In this document: in pieces, positions 46,092 through 57,873 of the stretch
Position numbering within the stretch: position 1 is the first letter of the stretch
Layout of the letters: each line of letters opens with the position of its first letter
Assembly (NCBI GenBank): GCA_034770075.1
Contig: JAVJAP010000143.1
Span: 682,001-746,000, forward strand
Direction of reading: 5' to 3'
DNA: 64,000 nucleotides
Source: Aralia elata
Taxonomy: Eukaryota; Streptophyta; Magnoliopsida; Apiales; Araliaceae
Made by a program: the position numbers and the translations under genes
The notes under the pieces: generated by a model
What the model was told of the DNA's origin: nothing
The model's database searches: none
Seen by the model: only the letters and a program-made list of their open reading frames with translations

Positions 46092-47780
46092 ATACCCTCG
46101 TAGAACAAAGCTTCCTGGGGTATAAGTTCAACTCCTAGTCCTTCGTGTTCTCCTCGAATGCTACGGTATGATTCCTTCCTTTGATCAACGTTAGCCACCC
46201 AAGTGTTTGGCCTCTAGAGGTGATCCACCAAGGAAGAACCAGTATTCAAGAAGTTGGGTGTTTGGCAAAAACCCTAGATTCTATCTCTATAGAAATTGCA
46301 AGTACTCTCCACAATCTAATGCAAGAGTGTGTAACCCTAATCTATGATAAGACTTCTTATTTATAGATGTAAGAATAACCCTTCCCTAAACTATTTAGGA
46401 TTAGGGTTTATATTCTAATTAAACTCCTTTAATTAATTATGCTCCTAATCCAATTAGGAATTCGTGAGAGAGTAGTTCTATTAATTAATTCCCAATCCCT
46501 ATTAGGAAATAAATAATAGTTCTATTAATTAATTCTCAATCCCTATTAGGAATTAAATAATAGTAATAGTAATAATAATAATAATAAGACTCCTCTTATT
46601 AATTTATATTTAATATTCCAAAATATTAAATAATAAATATTAAGCTATTTAATTTATTCTATCTCCATAGACTAAATTAAATATACTTAACTTATTATTA
46701 CAATTATGCCATTTACTTCTTAAATAAATATTTTCCTTTTTGCGGTGTGACCCTTTAGGTTCTCCATATTAAACCGGTTGTGAATAAATCAATTAGAACA
46801 ACTCTAATCTTATTTAAATAAATAAATTAAACTATTTAATTCATTTAAATAAATAATATTTATTCTACAATAAGGGTAAGCCCCCTTAGCGATCAACGAC
46901 TTTCCAGATAATATAGATTTTAACATTAATCATAAAAGAACCTTTGAGTAAATAGTTACCGTACAATTCAATCATTCTACCATATAATGTCCCAATTAAA
47001 TATAAGACATGGATTTACTGTCAAGTCTTATTTTATTTAATTATATGTATTTCGATTCCCAAATGCACAACTCTAAATAATGCAAATTAGAAACTCCTTT
47101 CTAATTTCATTCTGCCTTGGCCAAGGACTACTGAGTTGTCATTTATCGAATCACATAGGACATTCACATCTTTTAGTAGACGTGGTAGATTCTTTGTTGA
47201 TCATTCATCTATCTCCATGTATAACTTATTATACCCAATCATACCCTTTGATATACCCCAAAGGTCTTCAGGGACATGTCAAAGTATAACTCATCATACA
47301 CAAGATACTATGATGATCTCAAGTCCAAGGATCACTTGTACTACTATCACTTGAGGAATTCCTATTGACAGGCGAGTAAAACTCCATTAGTTATTCCTTA
47401 GCGAGTCACGTTCAGTGAACTTATTCTCTAATAAGCACCTACATACTTGCTTTAGTGTCTCCACATAAATGATTATGAGATCAATCATCCTCTTCTTAAG
47501 AGCAAGCAATGTATGTACTAATCTATCCGAATTCACTAATCCCCTTTTTAGTAATCCAACGATTAAGAACGATTTTACTTTGTGAGCTATCTAGAATTTA
47601 GATCTCATTAGCATGATCACCATCATGATTCTAAAAGCAATGCTCAAAACTATGGGTTTATCACATTTAATTTAACAGCACTATGTAGATAATATAAAAT
47701 GCCTTTAATAACCGAATAAGATTACAAAGTATATGCTACATCATATCAAATATGATTAGCTTGTGTGCATACTACTTTCA
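46092..47780 (-). repeat. Copia 3' LTR, truncated by the Tat-like element
   Basis: Matches the 5' LTR from ATACCCTCGTAGAACAAAGC to GTGTGCATACTACTTTCA. The last ~155 bp on the minus strand (TTTGTATAA...CATAACA end) are missing because the Tat-like element starts at 46091. Confidence 0.9.
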
Positions 47781-49126
47781 ATCTCCGACTTGCACTAAAG
47801 TCAATCGTCATGGTATCTAATACCCTTCTTCTCTAAGTGACGATCATCCTGCCGTTTGGATAAAGCTTCAGTAAATGGATATGCAATGTTGTTCTTGAGA
47901 GTCCATTATCTCTATAGTGACTTTTCTTCTTTCAATGATTCCTCTAATCAAATGAAAGTGCTGCAACACATGTTTGAATCCAAGATGAGACTTAGGAACT
48001 ATTCCTAGTTCTGTGATGAACTTTTCATCCAAACAATCAACTTGCAGCTTCACTTACAGCTATATACTTTGTCTTTGTCACTAAATCAACAACTCTTTGC
48101 TATTTTGGAACCTTTCCAATTCACTGCACCACCATTCAAGGTAACAAATTACCCTAAAGTGGATTTGTTATCGTCTTGGTCAGTCTGAAAAACTTGAGTC
48201 TGTTTAGCCCTCTAGTTTTAATTCAGACCTACCATGAATCATGATCACATCTTCAATACCGGTTAAGTACTTAAGATGTTTATCACTGTCTTATAGTGAT
48301 CTTCTCCAGAATATGACTGATCAATATCAGGCCTTGTATATTCATTGCATACATGATAGTAACTCATGCGATCTCTCTTTAAATTGGAGACAATTTTATA
48401 GAGATTCACTCCATGGCTCATCATCATGAGACCTCTCTTGGAGTTTGCCATGCTAAACGCTTTTAGCATCGAATGAATATACGTTCATTAGGTTAAGCCG
48501 AACATCCTTTTAAATCTATCTATATAGATTTATATCCCCAATTTATAGGATGTTCCTCCCAAGTTATTTATGGAGGAATGTTTAAACAATTTTATCTTTA
48601 CTTATTGTAGCATTGGTGTGTCATTCCTTATCAGTAATATATCAACATATAATACTAGGAATGTCACAGTGCTCCCACTGACCCTTTTGTACATACTAGG
48701 TTCATTCTCGTTTTTGATAAAATCAAACTCTTTTGATTGTCTCATCAAAACGAATGTTCCATCTTTGAGAAGCTTGCTTCAATCTATAAATGGATCATCG
48801 TACCTTAAAACATGATTTGCTTCAACCTTTGAAACAAATTCCTCTGGTTGTATCATACATACATTCTCCTCAAGTCTTCATTGAGGAAGGATGTCTCCAC
48901 ATCCATTTTACCAGATTTCGTAATAAGCTGCAATCACAAGCAAAATCCAAATGGACTTGAGCATTACCTGGTAATAAGGTTTTATCACAGTCAACTCCTT
49001 GACTTTATTTGAAACCTTTTAAACAGGTCTGGTCTCATAGGTCTCTACCTTGCCAATTGCCCTAGTCTTTCTCTTAAAGACCCATTTACACCCTCTAGGC
49101 ACTATGCCTTTCGGTGGAGTAACCAG
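47781..49126 (-). pseudogene. Copia reverse transcriptase/RNase H remnant
   Basis: Minus-strand matches in several frames: PRGCKWVFKRKTRAIGKVET near 49100, MLKSIWILLVIAAYYEIW near 48940, a CMIQPEEFVSK-like block near 48850, and NENEPSMYKRVSGSTVTFLV near 48690. The catalytic YVDD appears as YVDI at 48649-48638, one Asp codon being lost. The segment between the two central motifs is shortened. RNase H is only hinted at near 48330-48360. Several stops. Not functional. Confidence 0.75.
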
Positions 49127-51142
49127 AGTCTATACTTGGTTCTCATACATGGAGTCCATTTCGGATTTTATGGCCATCTGCCATTTCTCTGAGTGTCTTC
49201 TACTCATAGCCTCATCGTATATAACTGGATCATCATCCTCTATGATGCGTACCTCATCATCATCCTCTATGATGAATCCATACCTCCTAGGTATCTTCGG
49301 TGCTCTTCCAGATTTACGATTCGATTGTAGTACAGTAGGTTCTTCTACTTGGTTAGGTACCTGACTTTGATCCGGAGTATTTTGTGGTTCTTGAACTTCT
49401 TCAAGATATATCTTACTCCCACTGACCCCTTCAATGATAAACTCCTTTTCCAAAAAGGCAGTGTGTTTCGCTACAAACACCTTTTGATCAGTAGGATGAT
49501 AGAAATAATACCCTACAATTTCTTTAGGGTAACCAACAAATCTACACTTGTCGGATCTAGTCTTTAGCTTATTTTGCTCAAACCTTTTGACATAAGCTGG
49601 ATAACCCCAAGTCTTAACATACTTAAGATTTGGTTTCCTCCCTGTCCATATCTCATATGGAGTCTTTGGGACGGATTTGGTAGGTACCTTGTTAAGTAGA
49701 TATGCAGCCGTTTCTAGGGCATAACCCCAGAAGGATACTGGAAGGTCGGTAAAACTCATCATGGAACGAACCATGTCCAACAATGTTCGATTTCTCCTTT
49801 CAGATACACCATTCAACTGTGGCGTTCCTGGTGGAGTCCATTGTGAGATTATACCATTTTCTTTGAGACAATTTAGAAACTCATTGGTCAAGTATTCCTC
49901 TCCTCGATCCGATCGAAGAATCTTAATACTCTTACCAGTTTGCTTCTCTACTTCACTTCTGAATTCTTTGAACCTTTCAAACGACTCAGATTTGTATTTC
50001 ATTAAATACTCATATCCAAATCTAGAATGATCATCAGTGAAAGTAATAAAGTAAGAATACCCTCCTCGTGCATTCGTTGTCATAGGTCCACATACGTCTG
50101 TGTGTACCAACGCTAACAACTCTGTAACTCTTTCTCCTTTTCCAGTAAAAGGAGATTTAGTCATTTTACCCATGAGACAAGATTCACAAGTTGGATATGA
50201 TTCGTAATTAGATAGCTCTAAAAGCCCATCTTTATGCAACTTGAATAATCTTGTTTCATTGATATGACCAAGTCTACAGTGCCACATAAAGGTATAATTA
50301 ACATCATCTCTTTTTCTTTTCTTAGTTTGTTCAATTTGAAGTATATTTTCATGCAAGTCAAGTACGTACAGTTCATTCAATAAGTTCCCAACACCATATA
50401 AAACATTTTTATTATAAATAGAACAACTGTTGTTCTTTATTATAATATCAAAACCATCCATATCCAATACAGAAATTGAAATAATGTTTCTAATGAGTGT
50501 CGGAACATAATAACAATTATTTAAACTAATGAACTTGCCCGAAGGCAGTGCTAAACGATAAGTCCCTACAGCTAATGCAGTAACCTTTGCTCCATTTCCC
50601 ACTCGTAGGACAACTTCATCCTTGTCCAGCTTTCTACTTCTGCTTAGTCCCTGCACATTATTACATATGTGAGAACTACAGCCGGTATCCAATACCCAAG
50701 TAGAATTTTGACTTTCAGAAAAATTAATTTCAATCATGAACAAACCTATATCGGAAGACGAAGCTTCTCCAAGCTTCTTTTGGTCCGCAAGATACTCCTT
50801 GCAGTTCCTCTTCCAATGTCCCGGCTTATTGCAATGGTAGCAAATTCCTTTGCTATCTGGATCAGGTTTCTTTTTATCCTTTCTCTTAGCCTTGCCCTTA
50901 GCCTTCTTGTTTTTCTTCTTTTCAGAAGATACCTTTGGCCTCTTCCTTTTCTTGGAAGAATCATCCACTAGTAAGACTTGGTTCTTGTTGGATGAGAAGT
51001 GACCTTCAGCAGTTTTCAGCATGTTAAGTAACTCAGGCAAGCTGACGTCCAACTTATTCATGTGAAAATTCATAACAAATTGTGAGAAGGTGTCCGGGAG
51101 TGACTGCAAGATCAAATCTTGGCTTAACTCCCCATCCATCAC
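49127..51142 (-). pseudogene. Copia gag C-terminus, protease and integrase
   Basis: A 670-codon open frame. A CCHC knuckle CYHCNKPGHWKRNC (residues 101-114) is preceded by a Lys-rich stretch. Protease has WVLDTGCSSHIC (149-160). The GAG-pre-integrase HHCC is at 288/293/319/322. Integrase catalytic residues sit at D349 (HTDVCGP), D412 (RSDRGEEY) and E448 (NGVSERRNR). The integrase C-terminus has the usual copia SKCRFVGY-like motif (DKCRFVGY). The frame ends at TAG 49129-49127 in YENQV, where Trp is usual, and RT follows in decayed form. The left end joins gag by a frameshift near 51145. gag-pol would be one polyprotein in the intact element. Confidence 0.9.
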
Positions 51143-51160
51143 AAACCCAAGCTATCCAAG

Positions 51161-51625
51161 TTATTCAATCAGATTGATCATCTTAAGGACATGAGTCTCA
51201 ACAGCAGTGCCCTCGGTCATACGAGATCGGAAGAGCTCCTTAGATATCTGATATCTAGCAGTCCTACTTTGCTCACCATACAACTCTTTGAGGTGCAGCA
51301 ATATAGTAGGAGCATCCATAGTTTCATGCTGACGCTGAAGCTCGTTACTCATGGATGCGAGCATGATGCATTGAGCCAAGATTGCATCATCTTGCCACTT
51401 TCTGAAAGTAGCAATCTCTTCCTCGGAGGCTGTTTCTGCAATATTTGCAGAGACTGGCGAATTTAAGTCATAAGAAATCTTTTCAGTAGTGAGAACAATT
51501 CTCAGATTCCTTAACCAGTCCGTGTAATTCGGTCCGGTCAGTTTGTTAGCATCAAGTATGCTACGCAGTGATAGTGAGTTTGATATTTTTAAATTCTGCA
51601 TGTGAAATAGACAACATTTTAGCAT
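51161..51625 (-). pseudogene. Copia gag N-terminal part
   Basis: 155 codons; the likely start is the ATG at about 51601 (MQNLKISNSLSL). Contains LTGPNYTDWLRNLRIVL, CIMLASMSNELQ and LKELYGEQSRTARYQISKEL, the usual copia gag (UBN2/retrotrans_gag-like) pattern. Ends in MINLIE, followed by TAA. A one-base shift and another stop separate it from the 49127-51142 frame, so capsid and pol are uncoupled. Confidence 0.85.
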
Positions 51626-51758
51626 ACATTCATTTAATTAATTACCAAAATAAATTAGGTCTTTATTTTAAATTGGTATCTCCCACTATTTTCATCAAAC
51701 TATATTACCCTCATTATATAGTTCGGCAAATCTAATTAAAGATTTACTAGTGAGAATA

Positions 51759-53157
51759 TGATGAGTAGATTTTATACCTACGAATCGGATACCAATGAAT
51801 GTGAATTATTGCTTATTTTCATGGTTTTTAGTTACTTTTCATGTATTTTGTGTGTTTTTGTAGGTTGCACATGTTGGGATTGCATTGGGCGAGAATTGGA
51901 CGTTCGAGTGGATGAAGTTGCTGATGTTGCTGAGGTTGCAGGAATTCAGAGCAGCGCGGCCGCGCCCAAAATGAACTGGGTAGCAGCGCGGCCACGCGTG
52001 ATGTCAGAGTTAGAAAAAAAAATGGCGCCAGGGTAGCGCGGCCGCGCGCCTTGCAAGCTTAATTCAGGCGCGGCCGCGCCGGTTCGAATGAGGGCAAAAT
52101 CGACTTTTCTGATGTTTTAAATGGTTTTGATTTGAACTTGGATTTGAAACTTTGTAATTAATTAGGGGTTTTATCAGATACTATAAATAGGTGTTTTCTA
52201 GTTGGTAATTGGTATCTATCTATTAGCAAACCCTAGTTTGGAGCAAGTGGAGAAGATTTGAAGCAAGTTGATAACAAGGAGAAGCAAGGAAGAGCAGGAC
52301 GAAGATTGAAGAATTACTTACAGTGTTTCTTCTCTTTTCTCTCGATTCCAAACTTTTGATGTTATTAAACTTGTGGATGATGATTTCTAGTTTATTTATG
52401 AACTAAATTTCTTTTAAGGCTATAATGGATCTTAATGCGTAGTTTTGAATAGCATGCTTCTTTGAATATTATGATTAGTTATTTTTGGATTGTCTATTAT
52501 GGTTTTTGCTGAATTGTTAATTATCTGGCCAATAATTATTGAGATAATCTATATGAATTTGAAAGACGAAGTGTAGATTTAGATCTGACCATAATAGCAT
52601 GTGATTGTGTCTTCTGCTGTTGATGGAATTCATAATTTGTGATTAGGATAGAGATAAACCTATCACCGCATGTAATCAAAATAGGGAACTTGGGCTTTAA
52701 ATCCTTTTTAATTGTAATTCACATAGAAATATAGTGAGTTAGTTATCTAGGGTGATGAACTTGAGTCTATCAATTGTGGATTTAAGTTAGGTTGTTTATG
52801 GAACATTGAAAGATGATCATAAATAGTGATGTGTTCCTGGTTAACAATCCAGAATAACTAGCATAATCCAATGGGGATCATGTTAAGTGAAATAAAGCAT
52901 TAAGTGAAGTGATAGTCTTAAGTCTTTAAAAAATCTGTTTTCAAACTAGTGTTAGTAATTTAATTTATAATTAATTAGTTAAATTCAAAACCTTAGAATT
53001 CATAAATCACTTGTTTATTAAAAATTGATTTAATTTAAATTTGGAATTTGTCATTATAGAATCAATTCTTCTCTGTGGGACGATACTCTACTTTCACTTT
53101 ATTACTTGTGGACTACGTATACTTGCGTATTTTTGCTAGTATAGATTTTGGCAAACA
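51759..53157 (+). mobile_element. Solo LTR, Athila-1 family
   Basis: 1399 bp, TGATGAGTAGATTTTATACC to TTTTGGCAAACA, flanked by GAATA on both sides (51754-51758 and 53158-53162). Same family as 4043-5453. U3 has four GCGCGGCCGCGC-type palindromes between 51955 and 52085. A lone LTR with intact target duplication is the product of LTR-LTR recombination. It lies in the copia leader between LTR and gag. Confidence 0.95.
52182..52190 (+). promoter_or_regulatory. TATA box of the solo Athila LTR
   Basis: TATAAATAG, about 420 bp into the LTR, upstream of AAACCCTAGTTTGGAGC (about 52230), the likely start of R. Confidence 0.6.
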
Positions 53158-53162
53158 GAATA

Positions 53163-54647
53163 AGGATCCCATTTCAAATGTATATAGCCTTGTGTGACAC
53201 AACAAACTATATATAAATAAATAGGTAGACAACTATTGTCAATTACATCGCTATGTAACTCCTTGTATTTTGCCTCTTAGATTATTTTGATCAAGTGTGA
53301 CACATCCGAATCAAAATTATCCAAGTTAAGTCCAACCTAGCACTTCCATATATTCGAAAGAAAAACATTGTCCTTGTGTGACACAATAAAACAGCATTGT
53401 TCAGTCTATGTATAAGCATCAAATGTGATAAAGCAACATCTTAAATATTTAATACTTGCCTTGTGTGACACAACAAACTCATATTAAATATTTAATACTC
53501 TATCGCTTTACCATGCTAGAAGGCGACGTTCGATATTCCAAATATCTTTGAACGCTTAGGACTTAATATATTACTTTGAGAGGTTTGTTATTATTAGTCT
53601 CATCTTGTTTAGCGCGCATGCATATATATATATATATATAAAATACGCGTCATATTATTTTACATGCGAAGCATGTTGGATAATATATAATATATATATA
53701 GTAAGCATGCACATATAGAATACTATATTCTATCCGGATTGATTATGGACTTTTATTCTAGTTTGGTTCACTAGAGCCACCAAGTGAACCAAAAGGTCAA
53801 ACCTAGGGTGCAAGAATTAAATTTAAATATAACTATTACATTTACACCCGGGCTTCAATACAAACGGGTCTTCAAGCGCTCCTTGCTCATTTGTCTCCAG
53901 TTTTTCAAAATTAATTCTAACTAGTCCTATTACAGAAACTATTTTACAATAAATAGAAACCTTGATCAGCAGTCAAGGGGAAGTACATAGGAGGGAGATA
54001 GAATTTACATTAAGAAAAATTAGAGAAGACGAGGTACGCAGACCCCATTTATAAAAACCTATTCATTCAAGCATCCACTAAAATAAATCTAATCACACAT
54101 TGGTCAATAGTCCATAATCAACCCCTATTTATTATATCATACATATCTCTATATGTATCAATAAATAACATTCATCCCATGAATAATAAATCCATTCCAT
54201 ATATACATTGATATCAATTAATGGGCAAAAGTTTTGCTAATATTTAGTTTTGAAACAAATAAACTCTTTTATTTTAATCAAAAACCAAATCCAAATTAAA
54301 CTCCTTTAATTTTTAGCAATATGAAATTCCATTCCAGATAAAATAAACTCTTTTATTTTAAACTTTTATCAATTAAATAAACTATTTATATTAATTGAGA
54401 AAACAAAAAAAAATTTCAAAGTTTGCACACCGGCGCGGCCGCGCTCCAATTTGAAATAGGAGCGGCGCGGCCGCGCTGCACCCCATAAATGTTTTCTGGG
54501 TTAGGGCGCGGCCGCGCTCCAGAATGAACTGGAAGCGGCACGGCCGCGCCGCGACGCAGATTCAGAAAAATTTTCCCCAGCCTAAAAATTCGAACGTTTC
54601 GCATATCAATTCATACATGGAATCATCAAGATCGATAATTAGCACAT
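53163..54647 (-). other. Copia 5' leader
   Basis: No gene. Contains a spaced motif CCTTGTGTGACACAACAAAC at about 53191, 53371 (variant) and 53458, with a weaker copy near 53287. An AT microsatellite lies at 53622-53640. CpG-rich palindrome blocks GGCGCGGCCGCGCTCC and variants lie at 54430-54560, close to the PBS. All sit between PBS and gag. Confidence 0.7.
54430..54560. repeat. CpG-rich palindrome cassette in the copia leader
   Basis: Four GCGCGGCCGCGC-like 12-mers (about 54433, 54463, 54506 and 54540) are separated by AT-rich spacers such as TCCAATTTGAAATAGGAG and CAGAATGAACTGGAAGC. Near-identical cassette to those in Athila-1 LTRs, although the host element is of another superfamily. Confidence 0.85.
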
Positions 54648-54665
54648 GATTAGGCTCTGATACCA
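54648..54665 (-). promoter_or_regulatory. Copia primer-binding site
   Basis: Minus strand TGGTATCAGAGCCTAATC, one base after the LTR end CATAACA; complementary to initiator Met tRNA. Confidence 0.93.
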
Positions 54666-55084
54666 CTGTTATGTTTGTATATTACGCAAGCATGCAATCA
54701 AATTACATAAATAGAACGGAAGCGTGATAAAACGGATTTTAAAATTTTATACAAACCATCACCATGATCGATCAATGTGCTCAATTAACGATATAAACGA
54801 AAGAGAAAGAGAATAAGAATTATACCCTCGTAGAACAAAGCTTCCTTGGGTACAAGTTCAACTCCTAGTCCTTCGTGTTCTCCTCGAATGCTACGGTGTG
54901 ATTCCTTCCTTTGATCAACGTTAGCCACCCAAGTATTTGGCCTCTAGAGGTGATCCACCAAGGAAGAACCAGTATTCAAGAATTTGGGTGTTTGACAAAA
55001 AACCTATATTCTATCTCTATAGAAATTGCAAGTACTCTCCACAATCTAATGCAAGAGTGTGTAACCCTAATCTATGATAAGACT

Positions 55085-55098
55085 CTTCTTATTTATAG
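55085..55098 (-). promoter_or_regulatory. TATA box of the copia LTR
   Basis: Minus-strand CTATAAATAAGAAG; present in all three copies of this LTR (a shortened form near 46353, intact near 56475). Confidence 0.6.
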
Positions 55099-56052
55099 AT
55101 GTAGGAATAACCCTTCCCTAAACTATTTAGGATTAGGGTTTATATTCTAATTAAACTCCTTTAATTAATTATGCTCCTAATCCAATTAGGAATTCGTGAG
55201 AGAGTAGTTCTATTAATTAATTCTCAATCCCTATTAGGAAATAAATAATAGTTCTATTCATTAATTCTCAATCCCTATTAGGAATTAAATAATAGTAATA
55301 TGAATAATAATAATAAGACTCCTCTTATTAATTTATATTTAATATTTCCAAAATATTAAATAATAAATATTAAGCTATTTAATTTATTCTATCTCCATAG
55401 ACTAAATTAAATATACTTAACTTATTATTACAATTATGCCATTTACTTCTTAAATAAATATTTTCCTTTTTGCGGTGTGACCCTTTAGGTTCTCCATATT
55501 AAACCGGTTGTGAATAAATCAATTAGAACAATTCTAATCTTATTTAAATAAATAAATTAAACTATTTAATTCATTTAAATAAATAATATTTATTCTACAA
55601 TAAGGGTAAGCCCCCTTAGCGATCAACGACTTTCCAGATAATATAGATTTTAACATTAATCATAAAAGAACCTTTGAGTAAATAGTTACCGTACAATTCA
55701 ATCCTTCTACCATACAATGTCCTAATTAAATATAAGACATAGATTTACTGTCAAGTTTTATTTTATTTAATTATATGTATTTCGATTCCCAAATGCACAA
55801 CTCTAAATAATGCAAATTAGAAACTCCTTTCTAATTTCATTCTGCCTTGGCCAAGGACTACTCTGTTGTCATTTATCGAATCACATAGGACATTCACATC
55901 TTTTACTAGACGTGGTAGATTTTTTATTGATCATTCATCTATCTCCATGTATAACTTATTATACTCAATCATACCCTTTGATATACCCCAAAGGTCTTAA
56001 GGGACATGTCAAAGTATAACTCATCATACACAAGATACTATGATGATCTCAA

Positions 56053-57873
56053 TGTTAGGTTTGTATATAGCGCGAACATGCAATCAAATTACATAAATAG
56101 TGCGGAAGCGCGATAAAATCAAATTTTAAAATTTTATACAAACCATCACCAAGATCAATCCTTGTGCTCAATTAACGATATAAACAAAAGAGAAAGAGAA
56201 TAAGAATTATACCCTCATAGAACAAAGTTTCCTCGGGTACAAGTTCAACTCCTAGTCCTTCGTGTTCTCCTCGAATGCTACAGTGTGATTCCTTCCTTTG
56301 ATCAAAGTTAGCCACCCAAGTGTTTGGCCTCTAGAGGTGATCCACCAAGGAAGAACAAGTATTCAAGAAGTCGGGTATTTGGCAAAACCCTAGTTTCTAT
56401 CTCTATAGAAATTGTAAGTACCCTCCACAATCTAATGCAAGAATGTGTAACCCCAATCTATGATAAGACCCCTCTTATTTATAGATGTAGGAATAACCCT
56501 TCCCTAAACTATTTAAGATTAGGGTTTGTATTATAATTAAACTCCTTTAATTAATAATGCTCCTAATCCAATTAGGAATCCATGGGAGAGTACTTCTATT
56601 AATTAATTCCCAATCCATATTAGGAATTAAATAATAGTAAAAGTAATAATAATAATACTAAGACTCCTCTTATTAATTTAGATTTAATATTTCCAAAATA
56701 TTAAATAATAAATATTAAGCTATTTAATTTATTCTATCTCCATAGAGTAAATTAAATACACATAACTTATTATTACAATTATGCCATTTACTTCTTAAAT
56801 AAATATTTTCCTTTTGCGGTGTGACCCTTTAGGTTCTCCATATTCAACCGGTTGTGAATAAATCAATTAGAACAATTCTAATCTTATTTAAATAAATAAA
56901 TTAAACTATTTAATTTATTTAAATAAATAATATTTATTCTACAATAAGGGTAACCCCCTTAGCGATCAACGACTTTCTAGATAATATAGATTTCAACATT
57001 AATCACAAAAGAACCTTTGAGTAATAGTTACCGTACAATTCAATCCTTCTACCATACAATGTCCCAATTAAATATAAGACATGGATTTACTGTCAAGTCT
57101 TATTTTATTTAATTATATGTATTTTGATTCCCAAATGCACAACTCTAATTAATGCAAATTAGAAACTCCTTTCTAATTTCATTCTGCCTTGGCCAAGGAC
57201 TATTGAGTTATCATTTATCGAATCACATAGGACATTCACATCTTTTACTAGACGAGGTAGATTCTTTGTTGATCATTCACCTATCTCCATGCACAACTAA
57301 TTATACCCAATCATACCCTTTGATATACCCACATGGTCTTAAGGGACAGGTCAAAGTATAACTCATCATACACAAGATACTATGATGATCTCAAGTCCAA
57401 AGATCACTTGTACTACTATCACTAGAGGAATTCCTATTGACAGGCGAGTAAAACTCCATTAGGTATTCCTTAGCGAGCCACGTTCAGTGAACTTATTCTC
57501 CAATAAGCACCTACATACTTGCTTTAGTGTCTCTACACAAATGATTATGAGATCAATCATCCTCTTCCTAAGAGCAAGCAACGTATGTACTAATCTATCC
57601 GGATTCACTAATCTCCAATTAATAATCCAACGATTAGGAACAATTTTAGTTTGTGAGCTATCTTGAATTTAGATCTCATTAGCATGATCACCATCATGAT
57701 TCTAAAAGCATTGCTCAAAACTATGGGTTTATCACATTTAATATAACAGCACCATGTAGATAATATAAAATGCCTTTTGAGAAAATCAATTCCTTTATTA
57801 ATAAATGAATAAGATTACAAAGTATATGCTACATCATATCAAATATGATTGGCTTGTGTGCATACTACTTTCA
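56053..57873 (-). mobile_element. Solo copia LTR nested in the same family's LTR
   Basis: 1821 bp, TGTTAGGTTTG to ATACTACTTTCA on the plus strand. Flanked by CTCAA at 56048-56052 and 57874-57878. It is diverged by several per cent from its host LTR. A second insertion of the same family followed by LTR recombination explains it. Confidence 0.93.

Noticed and set aside
47080..47289. Repeated short plus-strand frames in the copia LTR (47080, 55810, 57152)
   Set aside because: Same position in each LTR copy, no domain, minus-strand LTR function explains the sequence.
49050..50971. Plus-strand frames across 49050-50971
   Set aside because: Antisense of the copia gag-integrase frame, which carries CCHC, DTG and DD-E residues.
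51955..52085. GCGGCCGC sites as cloning-vector or linker contamination
   Set aside because: They occur as degenerate, repeated cassettes inside LTRs and leaders with family-specific flanks and no vector sequence.
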